Below are positions 1 to 9,959 of a stretch of 64,000 nucleotides of DNA, in pieces. The notes below the pieces were generated by a model. It was not told the origin of the DNA. It ran no database searches and saw only the letters and a program-made list of their open reading frames with translations. Source of the stretch: BOG-908 sp964250925 (GTDB taxonomy: Bacteria > Pseudomonadota > Alphaproteobacteria > Acetobacterales > Acetobacteraceae); contig CAXUHU010000003.1 of the NCBI GenBank assembly GCA_964250925.1, forward strand, positions 27,986-91,985, written 5' to 3'. Numbering within the stretch: the stretch's first letter is position 1; every line of letters starts with the position of its first letter. Made by a program: the position numbers and the translations under genes.

Positions 1-1
1 G

Positions 2-1666
<1,665 letters not shown>

Positions 1667-1690
1667 CAGCCGGCCTGCATCTCCACTTCT

Positions 1691-1754
1691 GTTCCGGACA
1701 ATTAAGTCCGCTAGTCGCGTCGAAAATCGGCTACTTACGCAAAAGTCGGCTAGT
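1691..1754 (+). promoter_or_regulatory. Candidate operator/promoter element, copy A
   Basis: Lies between glmS and the next gene. A 32-nt box (1691-1722) starts GTTCCGGAC and contains the imperfect palindrome CGGAC-N6-GTCCG followed by TAGTC. A second box, CAAAAGTCGGCTAGT, is at 1740-1754. Both boxes recur in the same order on the minus strand at 11736-11666; the first matches in 27 of 33 aligned columns. The half-site look suggests a TetR-like operator, but that is inference. The surrounding 1667-2006 holds no gene I can support; an open frame at 1755-1931 resembles nothing I recognise. Confidence 0.4.
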
Positions 1755-2006
1755 ATGTGGCCGGGTGTTGCGGCCAACGTTACCGGCGAGCGACTTGTTC
1801 AGCAGCTGGACAACGAACTCGGTTCGGTGATGACGATCGAGGCGGTCTCGCAGGCTATGTTCAGCGGCAGATACGTCTCCGCCGTCAGCGCCGACGGCAC
1901 TTCCACAACGGGCTTGCTCGGTATCAGGTAGCAGCCGCCACCATGCGCGACGCGCGGTGAGCGCCGCTATCGACGGGCAGTTTTGCGCCTTGGTAAAGTC
2001 GGTGCC

Positions 2007-2942
2007 ATGTCCGAGTCTGCTCACCCATTTGATCATCCTAAATACGGCTTCTTGCTGGGTGTTCTTGGGCTGTGTGGTGTGGGGCTATCATTAATGGCGC
2101 CTGACCTCTTTTGGTTTGGCGCAGTTATTTGTTACGCGTGCGCCATCTTAACGTTAGTTCGCTATTGGCCTGATCTCTTCAGAGTCAAGCAAAGAATTGC
2201 AACTCTAGATGTAGGAGGAGAAGCAGCGGTGGTTATCGTTGCATTGATGTTGGAAGTGTTTCTGCCCAGCTATTTGATATATGTTCGATATCAAAAGCCT
2301 ACTAGGCTTCTGGCCTCCGTTGAATCATCGTTAACTGTTCAACCGGCCGTGAAAACAGCTGAGTCGTTGGACAATTATGACTTTAATGAAATTCTTCCAG
2401 GCTACGCATATTTTATGGCAGCTAGAATAAACCAATTGAACGGTCGAATAAAGCAGCCCATTTTCGATATAGAATTCGGCGCTATAAAAATAGTTTTTTA
2501 TGCCACAACGAGCAACATGTTCCGCTTTTCTGTCATAGACTCCCATAACGACGAACATTCTACAGACATAAACCTTGGTTACGATGGTGTTAGAGTTGGA
2601 GTGCCAAAACTGTTATTTTTTGAGGTTGGGTCTGGGACAGACTATTCAGTCATGAGAGTCTGTTCGGATGGAGTTGAGGTCTCCCGTAGAACCTTTTCGT
2701 TTCCGATAGACTTTGGCGATAGAAGGCTTAAGTCTTTTGGCGGTTCAGATTTCGACATGACTGAAATGATTTCGTTTTCAAGCACACTAGACAGATTGAC
2801 TTTGAAGACCGTATCGCAACGCGCAGCAACGATGCTTCATTTACATACAAGTCCTCTAGCTGTAGTCCCTCCAACCCGAAGGCAGCCAAAGCAGCCAGGA
2901 GAAATGTCGCTGCAAACGTCCCCCTTGCAAGCTTGCTGGTGA
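2007..2942 (+). CDS. Hypothetical membrane-anchored protein in low-GC DNA
   Basis: I do not recognise this 311-residue protein. Three hydrophobic segments sit near residues 14-32, 35-52 and 72-93, followed by a soluble region rich in Ile, Phe, Asp and Asn. The DNA is clearly AT-richer than its neighbours, with codons such as ATA, TTA and AGA that are rare elsewhere here, so recent acquisition is likely. I chose the ATG at 2007; a TTG at 1983 is also in frame. The last 71 codons overlap the convergent DUF6471 gene and read like its antisense (Pro/Gln-rich), so the original C-terminus may have been lost. Function unknown. Confidence 0.6.
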   Translation: MSESAHPFDHPKYGFLLGVLGLCGVGLSLMAPDLFWFGAVICYACAILTLVRYWPDLFRVKQRIATLDVGGEAAVVIVALMLEVFLPSYLIYVRYQKPTRLLASVESSLTVQPAVKTAESLDNYDFNEILPGYAYFMAARINQLNGRIKQPIFDIEFGAIKIVFYATTSNMFRFSVIDSHNDEHSTDINLGYDGVRVGVPKLLFFEVGSGTDYSVMRVCSDGVEVSRRTFSFPIDFGDRRLKSFGGSDFDMTEMISFSSTLDRLTLKTVSQRAATMLHLHTSPLAVVPPTRRQPKQPGEMSLQTSPLQACW

Positions 2943-3087
2943 TAGACGCCTCCGTTTTCTCTAATCCGTGCTCCTTTAGTCGTTCAGCAAGTTGTGTGTA
3001 GGTCACACCAGCTCTCTTCATTTCCGCTTTGAGAAATCTGCTGGCCTTGCCAGCAAGCTCTTTCTCCGTTTCCGCCCACGACACCAT
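2728..3087 (-). CDS. DUF6471 domain protein (small HTH-like)
   Basis: Predicted 119-residue protein. Residues 5-75 match the pattern I know from DUF6471: an aromatic start, 'ASRFLKAEMKRAGVTYTQLA', 'LKEHGLEKTEASITSKLARG' and 'FAATFLLAALAAFG'. The family resembles XRE-type DNA-binding folds and often sits in accessory DNA; no exact role is established that I can name. The start ATG at 3087 fits the conserved N-terminus. The final 40 or so residues are Cys/Ser/Lys-rich, overlap the opposite gene and may not be native. Host-gene or island regulator is inference only. Confidence 0.65.
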   Translation of the reverse strand: MVSWAETEKELAGKASRFLKAEMKRAGVTYTQLAERLKEHGLEKTEASITSKLARGTFAATFLLAALAAFGLEGLQLEDLYVNEASLLRVAIRSSKSICLVCLKTKSFQSCRNLNRQKT

Positions 3088-3121
3088 CCCCCTCCGGCTG
3101 GTGGGGAGCCGGGAGTGGAAA

Positions 3122-4810
3122 TTAGGCCAGCAGGCCGTGCAACGCGGCCACTACTTGCGCCCCTTCGCCGACGGCTGCCGCCACGCGCTTGGTCGATCCG
3201 GCCCGTACGTCGCCGATCGCGAAGATCCCCGGCACGCTGGTCTCCAGCGGTGACGGCTGGCGGCCGGCGGCCGTCCATACGTCGGCGTCGGCCTGGGCGC
3301 CGGTGATGACGAAGCCTTTCGCATCGATGGCCACAGTGCATCCGGACAGCCAGTCGGTGTTCGGATCGGCGCCGATGAACAGGAACAGGTGCCGCAACGG
3401 ACCGGTCCAGACGCCGCGCGTGTCGCGATTGCGGAAGCTCGCCTCGGTCAGGCCGCCCTCGGCATCGCCCGCCAGCGCCGCTATCTCGGTCCGCGTGTGT
3501 ATGGTGACGTTCGGCAGCGCGGCGATGCGGTCGATCAGGTAGCGCGACATGGACGCTTCCAGCCCGTCTGCACGCACCACAAGGTGCAGGTGACGTACCC
3601 TGGGTGCCAGGAATGCCACCGCCTGGCCGGCGGAATTGCCCGCGCCGACCAGGGCGACATCCTCGCCGGCACACAGCTTGGCTTCGACCGGCGAGGCCCA
3701 GTAGGACACGCCCGCCCCGTCGAACAGGTCGAGGTTGGCGATGTCCGGACGGCGGTAGCGTGCGCCGGACGCGATCACCACGCTCCGCGCCCGTACGCTG
3801 CTGCCGTTCGTCAGATGGAGCAGGAAGGGATCGCCCGCCCGGCGAGCCTGGCCACCGCACTCGAGGCGCTGCACCATGAGCGGAACGGCGATCTCGGCGC
3901 CGAATTTCTGCGCCTGGGTGAACGCGCGCGCCATCAGCGCCAGGCCGGTGATGCCGGTGGGGAAGCCCAGGTAATTCTCGATTCGGGCCGAGGCGCCGGC
4001 CTGCCCGCCGAACGCCCTCGCCTCCAGCACGATCACCGACAGCCCCTCGGAAGCGGCATACACGGAAGCGGCCATGCCGCCAGGTCCGGCGCCCACAATC
4101 GCCACGTCGTAAACGCGCGTGGGATCGAGCTCCGGCGTGATCCCCAGACAGGCGGCGACCTCCGCCTCGCTCGGTCGCTTCAGCACCTGGCCGCTAGGAC
4201 AGACCACCACCGGTAGGTCGTCCGCATGCAGGCCGAGGCGCTCGGCCAACGCCAACCCGTCGGCCTCCGCGTCCAGCACCGTCATCGGATAGCCGTTGCG
4301 CGCGAGGAAGCCTTCGATGCGGGTCAGCGCAGGCGATTGGGGGCGGCCCACCAGCACCGAGCCGGCGCTGCCCTGGGCGATCAGCGACGTACGTCGCAGG
4401 ATGAAGGCGCGCATCAGCATCTCGCCCAATTCCGCCGAGCCGATCAGCAGCGCGCGCAGATGGGCGGCGTCGAACGACACGGCCTCGCAGCCGCCCGCAT
4501 CCGCGCGTCCCTCAGCCAGCGCGGGACGGCCGGCGAGCTGGCTGACCTCGCCGGTGACGGCGCCCGGTCCGTGGCGGGTGATGACGGTGCCGCTCCCATC
4601 CGGCCCGCCGCGGCTGACCACCACGTGGCCGGACAGCACGAGAAAGGCAGGCGCGTTGCGCTCGCCAACGGCGAACAGGGTTTCCCCGGCCGCATAGCGT
4701 GTGGGCTGGCCGGAGGCGAAGCGACGCGCGACGTCGATCTGCGCAGGCGTCAGGACTGGAAACATCTGTGCCGAGCGGTCGCCCTGCGACCCGGGGCTGG
4801 CGGATATCAT
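3122..4810 (-). CDS. FAD-dependent TrxB-like oxidoreductase with N-terminal cyclic-nucleotide-binding domain
   Basis: 562 residues with three parts: a cNMP-binding-like domain (about 16-140), a thioredoxin-fold domain (about 150-225, cis-Pro at 200, no CxxC) and a thioredoxin-reductase-type flavoprotein domain (230-562). The FAD site is GAGPGG at 240-245, the NADPH site is VGAGNSAG at 388-395, and the C-terminal FAD motif is 'GIFAIGDVRAG'. The redox CxxC of true TrxB is absent; the region reads 'GVSYWASPVEAKLC' (367-380). It therefore cannot act as a classical thioredoxin reductase, and its substrate is unknown. It follows the broken SDR and is the last gene of a minus-strand run. The family is seen in other bacteria; the role is unproven. 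Confidence 0.85.
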   Translation of the reverse strand: MISASPGSQGDRSAQMFPVLTPAQIDVARRFASGQPTRYAAGETLFAVGERNAPAFLVLSGHVVVSRGGPDGSGTVITRHGPGAVTGEVSQLAGRPALAEGRADAGGCEAVSFDAAHLRALLIGSAELGEMLMRAFILRRTSLIAQGSAGSVLVGRPQSPALTRIEGFLARNGYPMTVLDAEADGLALAERLGLHADDLPVVVCPSGQVLKRPSEAEVAACLGITPELDPTRVYDVAIVGAGPGGMAASVYAASEGLSVIVLEARAFGGQAGASARIENYLGFPTGITGLALMARAFTQAQKFGAEIAVPLMVQRLECGGQARRAGDPFLLHLTNGSSVRARSVVIASGARYRRPDIANLDLFDGAGVSYWASPVEAKLCAGEDVALVGAGNSAGQAVAFLAPRVRHLHLVVRADGLEASMSRYLIDRIAALPNVTIHTRTEIAALAGDAEGGLTEASFRNRDTRGVWTGPLRHLFLFIGADPNTDWLSGCTVAIDAKGFVITGAQADADVWTAAGRQPSPLETSVPGIFAIGDVRAGSTKRVAAAVGEGAQVVAALHGLLA

Positions 4811-4930
4811 GGCCTTGGCACGACCTGGCGCGCGGGCCGGTCAGGTTCCCTTTGGCGTAATTGCATGGTGACGTCCCCCGATTGGTCGGTCCGCATCTTG
4901 GCCGCAGGCCGGCGTCGATCCAAGCCAAGC

Positions 4931-5220
4931 CTAGCCTTGAGACACGCTCTCCGCGTCGCGGAAGCCGACCGGCTGGGCGTGGAGTTGCAAAACCTGTCCG
5001 CAATCCGATCGGGGTCGTACGTCGTGCCGGGCTGGATCTGCCCCGCGACGGTCACGGTCGCGACGTGAATGCCCTCGGGCGCCAGCTCCTTATGGAGCGT
5101 CTGCGCCAGACTCCGCAGGCCCGCCTTGCCGATCGCCAGCGACGCGACGGCCAGCCAGCCGGTCGGGTCCAGCGCGAGGCCGCCGCCGACGATGACCGCC
5201 CGCTTCGTGTCGGGGCTCAT
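4931..5220 (-). pseudogene. C-terminal fragment of a short-chain dehydrogenase, frameshifted
   Basis: The reading frame begins in mid-SDR ('RAVIVGGGLALDP', then 'GKAGLRSLAQTLHKELAPEG' and 'VTVAGQIQPGT'), with no TGxxxGIG nucleotide-binding end and no YxxxK. Near 5000 the frame shifts: the expected continuation 'QLHAQPVGFRDAES' is in another frame and ends at a TAG at 4931. The ATG at 5220 overlaps the stop of the F420-reductase-like gene, so the fragment sits exactly at a gene end, as if fused there by deletion. Not expected to be functional. Confidence 0.7.
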
Positions 5221-5885
5221 GCGCCCGCTTCGGCTGGCGAAGCGGCTGGCGCATCGCGCAGCAGCGCCGCGCCGATCCGCGCCCCCATGCCCTGCCTGTA
5301 GGCGAGCTGGACCAGCAGCATGCCCAACGGCTCGGTGTATCGCGCCAGACTTAACGGCCCGGCATCGACGCCGTCGGCATCGATTTCGGCCACCAGGCCG
5401 AGCACCAGCGCACGAGCCGCCGCGTCATCGCCGCAGACGAACACGCTGGGTCGGACGCTTCCAAGCTGGGTAGATGGCGAGTGCAGCACCTCGGCGAAGG
5501 GCGGGATGGCCTTCACCACGCGGGCGCCCGGCGCCGCGCGCGCCACCTCCTCGCCCGCCGAGGTGGACGTGCCGATCTCCAGCCCGCTCATGTCGGGCTT
5601 CAGCGGATTGGTCGCGTCCCACACAACGCGATCCGCCAGCGCCGGCGCCACTCCCCGCACCGCATCCAGCGTGACACCCCAAGGTGTGGCGAGGACGACC
5701 ACATCACCGAACCGCGCGGCTTCCTCCGGCGAACCGGATCGGGTGTCGTCGCCGATCAGCCGCGCGGCCGCCTCCAGGCCGTCCTGGCTGCGGGAAAAGC
5801 TGACCACGATCCGGTGCCCTCTTGCAGCCAGCCGCTTGCCGATGCCCGTGCCGACGTTGCCGGCACCAATGATGCCGATGTTCAC
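5217..5885 (-). CDS. NADPH-dependent F420 reductase-like dehydrogenase
   Basis: 222 residues. A Rossmann dinucleotide fold starts at once with 'GIIGAGNVGTGIG' (4-16), and 'VWDATNPLKPD' and 'VVKAIPPFAEVLHSP' are typical of the NADP oxidoreductase, coenzyme-F420-dependent family. Bacteria without F420 carry many such proteins that reduce other substrates, so the name gives the fold and not the reaction. The start ATG overlaps the stop of the SnoaL-like gene upstream by 4 nt, showing translational coupling in the minus-strand operon. Cytoplasmic. Confidence 0.8.
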   Translation of the reverse strand: MNIGIIGAGNVGTGIGKRLAARGHRIVVSFSRSQDGLEAAARLIGDDTRSGSPEEAARFGDVVVLATPWGVTLDAVRGVAPALADRVVWDATNPLKPDMSGLEIGTSTSAGEEVARAAPGARVVKAIPPFAEVLHSPSTQLGSVRPSVFVCGDDAAARALVLGLVAEIDADGVDAGPLSLARYTEPLGMLLVQLAYRQGMGARIGAALLRDAPAASPAEAGA

Positions 5886-6406
5886 GGCCGTGTTCCCAGC
5901 AGCAGGGGCGCCATGGCCGGCGCCTGCCAGGTCTCATACATCAGCGGGTTCAGCCCGCCGACCCAATTCTCCACCAGCTTGCCGTCGTCGAAGCGCATCA
6001 GGTGCAGTTCGCAGAAGGTGAAGCGTTTGTTGGTGGCGGCGATCCCGTTCAGCGATCCGGTATTGTCCGCCGATGCCTCGAACCGGGCCATGACCCTGCC
6101 GTCGACGAGTGCCGCGATATCCTTGATCTCCATCCGCCCGTTGCTGAACGCGGTGCCCAATGTGGCGCCCAGCACGCGGCCATACGCGTCGCGGCCGACG
6201 ATCTTCCCGTCCGGCTTCAGGCCCGTATCGACGACCACGTGTTCCGCCACCACGTCCGCCATCGCAGCCGGATCGCCACCGCCCAGCACGCCCTCGACGA
6301 AGCGCCGGGCCGCGGCGAGATTGCGGGAAACGGTATCAGGATCGACCGGCATCATCCGGGATGTCTCCAACGTTGCGGGATGAGCGCGGGCGATCGGAAC
6401 GGCCAT
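5882..6406 (-). CDS. SnoaL-like / NTF2-fold protein
   Basis: 174 residues from the ATG at 6406; a second start at 6355 (MMPVDP) has a better spaced GGAG and gives the length usual for the family, so the start is uncertain. The body 'RRFVEGVLGGGDPAAMADVV', 'HLMRFDDGKLVENWVGGLNPL' matches the ketosteroid-isomerase-like NTF2 fold. Such proteins isomerise, hydrate or bind small polyketide- or terpenoid-like molecules. It lies between the metallo-hydrolase and the F420-reductase-like gene, 19 nt and -4 nt apart. Substrate unknown. Confidence 0.75.
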   Translation of the reverse strand: MAVPIARAHPATLETSRMMPVDPDTVSRNLAAARRFVEGVLGGGDPAAMADVVAEHVVVDTGLKPDGKIVGRDAYGRVLGATLGTAFSNGRMEIKDIAALVDGRVMARFEASADNTGSLNGIAATNKRFTFCELHLMRFDDGKLVENWVGGLNPLMYETWQAPAMAPLLLGTRP

Positions 6407-6425
6407 GACCTTGGTCTGGACGGGG

Positions 6426-7250
6426 TCATTGCGATGCGAGCTCCTGGGCCACGGCGGCGGCATTCATCTCGATCAGCCCGTCGAGCGGCCAGCCGTCCCG
6501 CCCCTGGCGGGTCTCCATGACGAGGCGCGCCATCTCGCCCGGAGCGACCCCGCCATCCCGAGCCACGGCAGCGACGCGCTTGCGGAAGTCTTGGATGTAG
6601 CGGCGCTGCATTTCGAACAGGCTACGGTCGCCTTGCGCGCCATGGCCGGCGAATACCACCTTGCAGCCACCGAATCTTGCCTCCATCACATCCAGCTGCT
6701 CGAGCCAACGCCTGGTGCCGTGTTCGGCCAGCCAAGGGTGGCAGCCGTTGTAGATGAGGTCGGAGGCGATCAGCGCGTCGGCGCCGGGGACGTGGACCGC
6801 CGTGTTGTCCAGCGCGCTCTCGAAACCACCCAAATCTAGAAGCCGCAGCTCCATCCCAGCGAGGTCCAGCACCGCATCAGGTCCCAGGGGATGGTCGGGA
6901 AGCGCATCATCCTTCGGGTAGTCGTCGCCGTAGACCGGGGTCCACGCCTCGCGCTTCTGCGCCCGGGTCGCGCGGATGCCCGCGATGGTGGGCTCGGTGG
7001 CGAACACGGGGATGGCACCGCGCCCCGCCAGCACCAGCGGCAAACCGTTGAAGTGGTCAGGATGGGGATGGGTGACGATCACCGCGGCCAGCTTCTTGCC
7101 GAGCGCGTCCAGCCGGGCGATCAGCCTCCGCGTCGACGAGATGACGAAGTGCGTATCCACAAGCACGACCTCGCGCTCTCCCTCGATCAGAAAGGCGTTC
7201 ACGAAGAACGTGTCGGCGTCAGCCGCGACGGCGTGGATCCGCGGCGTCAT
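6426..7250 (-). CDS. Metallo-beta-lactamase-fold hydrolase
   Basis: 274 residues starting MTPRIHAV. The zinc motif HPHPDH is at 61-66, with downstream metal ligands likely in 'ALIASDLIYNGCHPWL' and 'VVFAGHGAQGDRS'. The fold covers lactonases, thioesterases and other hydrolases; nothing here fixes the substrate. The ATG at 7250 overlaps the stop of the SMP-30-like gene (ATGA), so the two are coupled. A much longer open frame to 8117 is only the shadow of that gene. With the propeller gene it may handle a lactone or ester (inference). Confidence 0.85.
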   Translation of the reverse strand: MTPRIHAVAADADTFFVNAFLIEGEREVVLVDTHFVISSTRRLIARLDALGKKLAAVIVTHPHPDHFNGLPLVLAGRGAIPVFATEPTIAGIRATRAQKREAWTPVYGDDYPKDDALPDHPLGPDAVLDLAGMELRLLDLGGFESALDNTAVHVPGADALIASDLIYNGCHPWLAEHGTRRWLEQLDVMEARFGGCKVVFAGHGAQGDRSLFEMQRRYIQDFRKRVAAVARDGGVAPGEMARLVMETRQGRDGWPLDGLIEMNAAAVAQELASQ

Positions 7251-8170
7251 GTCGACACCTTGGTGGCAAGCGTGTCGCGCCCCAGCAGCAGCGCCCCGGC
7301 TGCGCCGACCACCACCCGCACCAGCTTGGCGGGCTCGAGCTCGTCGGGCAGCACCGTCATCGTGCCGCCGGTCGTGGTGACGTAGACGGCGTGGCGGTCC
7401 GCCGGCCCGCGGCCGAACGCCACCGCGGTGGCGCCGAGCATGCCGTGCGCCGCCCCGGCCAGCGTAGTCCGCGAGCCGTCGGCCGCCAGCCGCACGAGAG
7501 AGCGCGCCGGGTGGGTGGCGATGTAGAGCGCGCCCGCCGTGTCGATGGCGAAGTCGTCGGCGCGCAGCCGCTCGGCATAGACTTCGAGCGGGCCTGCCAT
7601 CCCGCCCGCGATCGGCGCCCGGTAAATCGTGTCGGTGCCGGTGACCGATATGTAGGCGTGCCCGGCGAAGATCTTGACTCCGTTCGCGCCGGGCGTGCCG
7701 GAGGCGTCGGCGGGTGCCAACCGGGGATCGGCAAGCCAGGTTGCGACGGTGCCATTTGCGGGATCGACCACGTGGATCAGCCCGGCGACCGAGTCGGCGA
7801 CCAGGAAGCGCCCGCCCAGCGGCGTCACACCGTTGAGGAACGCCGCATCGGGCAGGCTTGCCAGGTGCGAGACGACGCCATCCGCCGCCACACGCCAGAT
7901 CACGCCTGGGCGCTGTCCCGGCGTGCCGCCGCTCACGATGAGCGATCCGTCCGCGGCAAAGGCAAGCCCCGCCACGGGCGTGTCGAACCGCGCGAACGGC
8001 GTGATCGTCCCGGTTGCCGGATCGACGCGGACGACGGCCCTGTCGGTGTGCAGCGTGACGAAAATCATCCCGGCCGGGTCGACTGCGATGTTCTCGACGA
8101 AGCTGCCTTTCGGCCACGTCGCCACGACCGTGGCTGGGGCGAAGGCGATGTTGCCGCCATCATGCTGCAT
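7247..8170 (-). CDS. SMP-30/gluconolactonase-like beta-propeller protein
   Basis: 307 residues made of repeated beta-propeller blades: 'VENIAVDPAGMIFVTLH', 'VAGLAFAADGSLIVSGG', 'NGVKIFAGHAYISVTGTD', 'DDFAIDTAGALYIATH'. This matches the SMP-30/Vgb superfamily, which includes lactonases. No clear signal peptide is seen. It follows a SnoaL-like gene by 39 nt and overlaps the metallo-hydrolase gene. A lactone hydrolase or ligand-binding role is inferred from fold only. Confidence 0.75.
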   Translation of the reverse strand: MQHDGGNIAFAPATVVATWPKGSFVENIAVDPAGMIFVTLHTDRAVVRVDPATGTITPFARFDTPVAGLAFAADGSLIVSGGTPGQRPGVIWRVAADGVVSHLASLPDAAFLNGVTPLGGRFLVADSVAGLIHVVDPANGTVATWLADPRLAPADASGTPGANGVKIFAGHAYISVTGTDTIYRAPIAGGMAGPLEVYAERLRADDFAIDTAGALYIATHPARSLVRLAADGSRTTLAGAAHGMLGATAVAFGRGPADRHAVYVTTTGGTMTVLPDELEPAKLVRVVVGAAGALLLGRDTLATKVST

Positions 8171-8209
8171 GGCCGGCCTCCTTTCGGGCGGCTGCGATAT
8201 CGAACGGCA

Positions 8210-8632
8210 TCACCAGTCGAGCCCTGCGGCGGCTAGCTCGTGCAGTAGCGTCACCGTCGCCCAGCGCTCAACGATCTTGCCGTCCTCGACGCGCCACAGC
8301 ACGAAGCCGTGGAACTCGCCAGGCTGGCCGGTTTGGGGGTCCGTCGCGATCCACACGTTGCGCACGGCCACCTTGTCGCCCTCGGCTACCGCGTCCCGCA
8401 CCTCGACACGCAAATCGGGCATCATGCGGTGCATCGCCTGCATCATCGCCCTGTCGCCCGCGACACCGGTCGGCTTGCCGCCTGGGCCGTCGTGGTCGAG
8501 AAATCCGGGCGCCATGTTGCGGTCGATGGCGGCCAGGTCCCGGCGGTTCACGAAATCTTCAAAGTGCCCGAGCACCAGCGCCTTATTGGCGCGGGCGAGA
8601 TCGGCTGCGACGCGCGTCTGTTCGGACGTCAT
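8210..8632 (-). CDS. SnoaL-like polyketide cyclase / ester cyclase family protein
   Basis: 140 residues from the ATG at 8632 (MTSEQTR); an upstream ATG at 8668 is possible. 'FVNRRDLAAIDRNMAPGFLD', 'DHDGPGGKPTGV', 'MMPDLRVEVRDAVAEGDKVA' and 'GKIVERWATV' are characteristic of the SnoaL-like ester-cyclase group. It is the first structural gene after the LysR gene (118 nt between), so that gap is the likely regulated promoter of the operon running to 3122. Substrate unknown. Confidence 0.8.
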   Translation of the reverse strand: MTSEQTRVAADLARANKALVLGHFEDFVNRRDLAAIDRNMAPGFLDHDGPGGKPTGVAGDRAMMQAMHRMMPDLRVEVRDAVAEGDKVAVRNVWIATDPQTGQPGEFHGFVLWRVEDGKIVERWATVTLLHELAAAGLDW

Positions 8633-8750
8633 TCGAGGTTGGCCCAGAAGTCCATTAACGGCTCCCACTATCCATTCGGTCGTGTGTAGACGTACGCTCC
8701 ATCAGTCAAATCGAATGGCTTGATGATGGTCATCGACAGCGTCGATACGG

Positions 8751-9713
8751 TCAAACTCGGGTTCGCCCGACCGAGGCGACCAGTTCGCGGAGCCAAGCCT
8801 GCGCCGGGTCCGCCGTGTTGCGACGGTGCCATGCCATCCGGACGTCGTAGCCGTTGGACCGCAGCGGCACGTCGCAGACCGCAAGTCCGGCCGCGTCGGC
8901 GCAGTTAAGGGCAAGGCGGCGCGGGAGCGCCGAGACGGCGCGAAAGCCGTGCAGCAGGAAGGGCACCGCCAGGAAATGCGGCGTCGTGTAGATGACCATG
9001 CGGGTCCGGCCGGCCGCTTCCAGCAGCTCGTCGACGTGTCCGAACGGCTCGCCACGCAGCGAGACGAGGATGTGCGGCAACGCCACGTAATCATCGAGGG
9101 ATAGCGGCGGCGCGACACCGCATGCTTGCGCGTCGAACAGGCACACGAAGGTCTCGTGATAGAGCGTGGCGGCGTCCAGGGTGCTGTCCACGTCGGGGAA
9201 GTGCCCCAGCGCCAGATCGATGGCGCCCGATGCCAGCAGGTCCGCGGCGCCCTGCCGCTCGACCGAGCGCGCGATGACCCGGATGTTGGCGGCATCCCGC
9301 CGCATCGCCTGCAGCACGTCCTGCATGACGGCGGCCTCCGCCTGGTCCGACAGCCCGATGCGGAAGGTTCGGCGGTCCGTGGCCGGGCTGAACCCGCGCG
9401 CGCTGAACACTTCCGCCCGCAGTTCGGCGAGGATGCGCGCGACCGGTGGCACCAGGTCGATGGCGCGGCTGGTCGGCTGCAAGCCGGTCGGTGTGCGCAC
9501 GAGCAACGGGTCGTCGAACATGTCCCGCAGCCGCGAGAGCGCGTTGCTCATGGCGGGCTGGCCGACCCCCATGCGCCGCGCGGCGGCGGTGACACTGCGC
9601 TCGGCCATCAGCATGTCGAACGCGACGAGCAGGTTGAGATCGAACCGGCGCAGGCTGTCCGTGTCGCTGGCGTCCTGTCCCACCCGGCTTGCTCCCCGAC
9701 GACCCTCGCTCAC
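8751..9713 (-). CDS. LysR-family transcriptional regulator
   Basis: 320 residues from a GTG start. The winged-helix domain covers about 24-83 ('DLNLLVAFDMLMAERSVTAA', 'QPAMSNALSRLRDMFDDPLL'), followed by a periplasmic-binding-like effector domain. The 'FDLNLL...LLVRTPTG' pattern is of the NodD/NahR-like branch, which often senses aromatic or polyketide-like inducers (established for some members, inferred here). It is co-oriented with and upstream of the SnoaL/SMP-30/hydrolase operon, its probable target. Confidence 0.9.
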   Translation of the reverse strand: MSEGRRGASRVGQDASDTDSLRRFDLNLLVAFDMLMAERSVTAAARRMGVGQPAMSNALSRLRDMFDDPLLVRTPTGLQPTSRAIDLVPPVARILAELRAEVFSARGFSPATDRRTFRIGLSDQAEAAVMQDVLQAMRRDAANIRVIARSVERQGAADLLASGAIDLALGHFPDVDSTLDAATLYHETFVCLFDAQACGVAPPLSLDDYVALPHILVSLRGEPFGHVDELLEAAGRTRMVIYTTPHFLAVPFLLHGFRAVSALPRRLALNCADAAGLAVCDVPLRSNGYDVRMAWHRRNTADPAQAWLRELVASVGRTRV

Positions 9714-9836
9714 GACAGGAAGGCATCAGGGAGCACATCCACGCAAGAAACGTGTGACGGCCCGGCTACTCTGTAAACGCAGCCGAGCCCCGCGGCGTGT
9801 CCACAGCCACACGCAGCTTCGCGACCTCGTTGCGGG

Positions 9837-9959
9837 GTCAACGCGGCGATGATCGTCGGCGCGCGCATGGCCGAGATGGCCGGCAACTTCGTGCGCAACC
9901 TGCGCGAAGGCCGCGTGCGGCTGATGGCGGGCGTGGCCACCACGGGAGCGGCGGCGTGA
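9837..9959 (+). pseudogene. C-terminal tail of an unidentified gene
   Basis: The frame reads 'VNAAMIVGARMAEMAG', 'NFVRNLREGRVRLMAGVATT' and stops at 9959, overlapping the GTG of the MAPEG gene by 4 nt. The GTGA overlap is the signature of a coupled upstream gene, but no start or N-terminal domain is visible and the sequence before it is not coding-like. I read it as the remnant of a truncated gene; I do not recognise the family. Confidence 0.35.

Noticed and set aside
1755..1931. 58-codon plus-strand frame after glmS
   Set aside because: Some protein-like composition but no recognised family, no ribosome binding site, and competing frames on both strands.
7251..8117. Upstream extension of the metallo-hydrolase frame
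   Set aside because: It overlaps the well-supported SMP-30-like gene in another frame and encodes Arg-rich sequence; the ATG at 7250 coupled to the upstream stop is the natural start.
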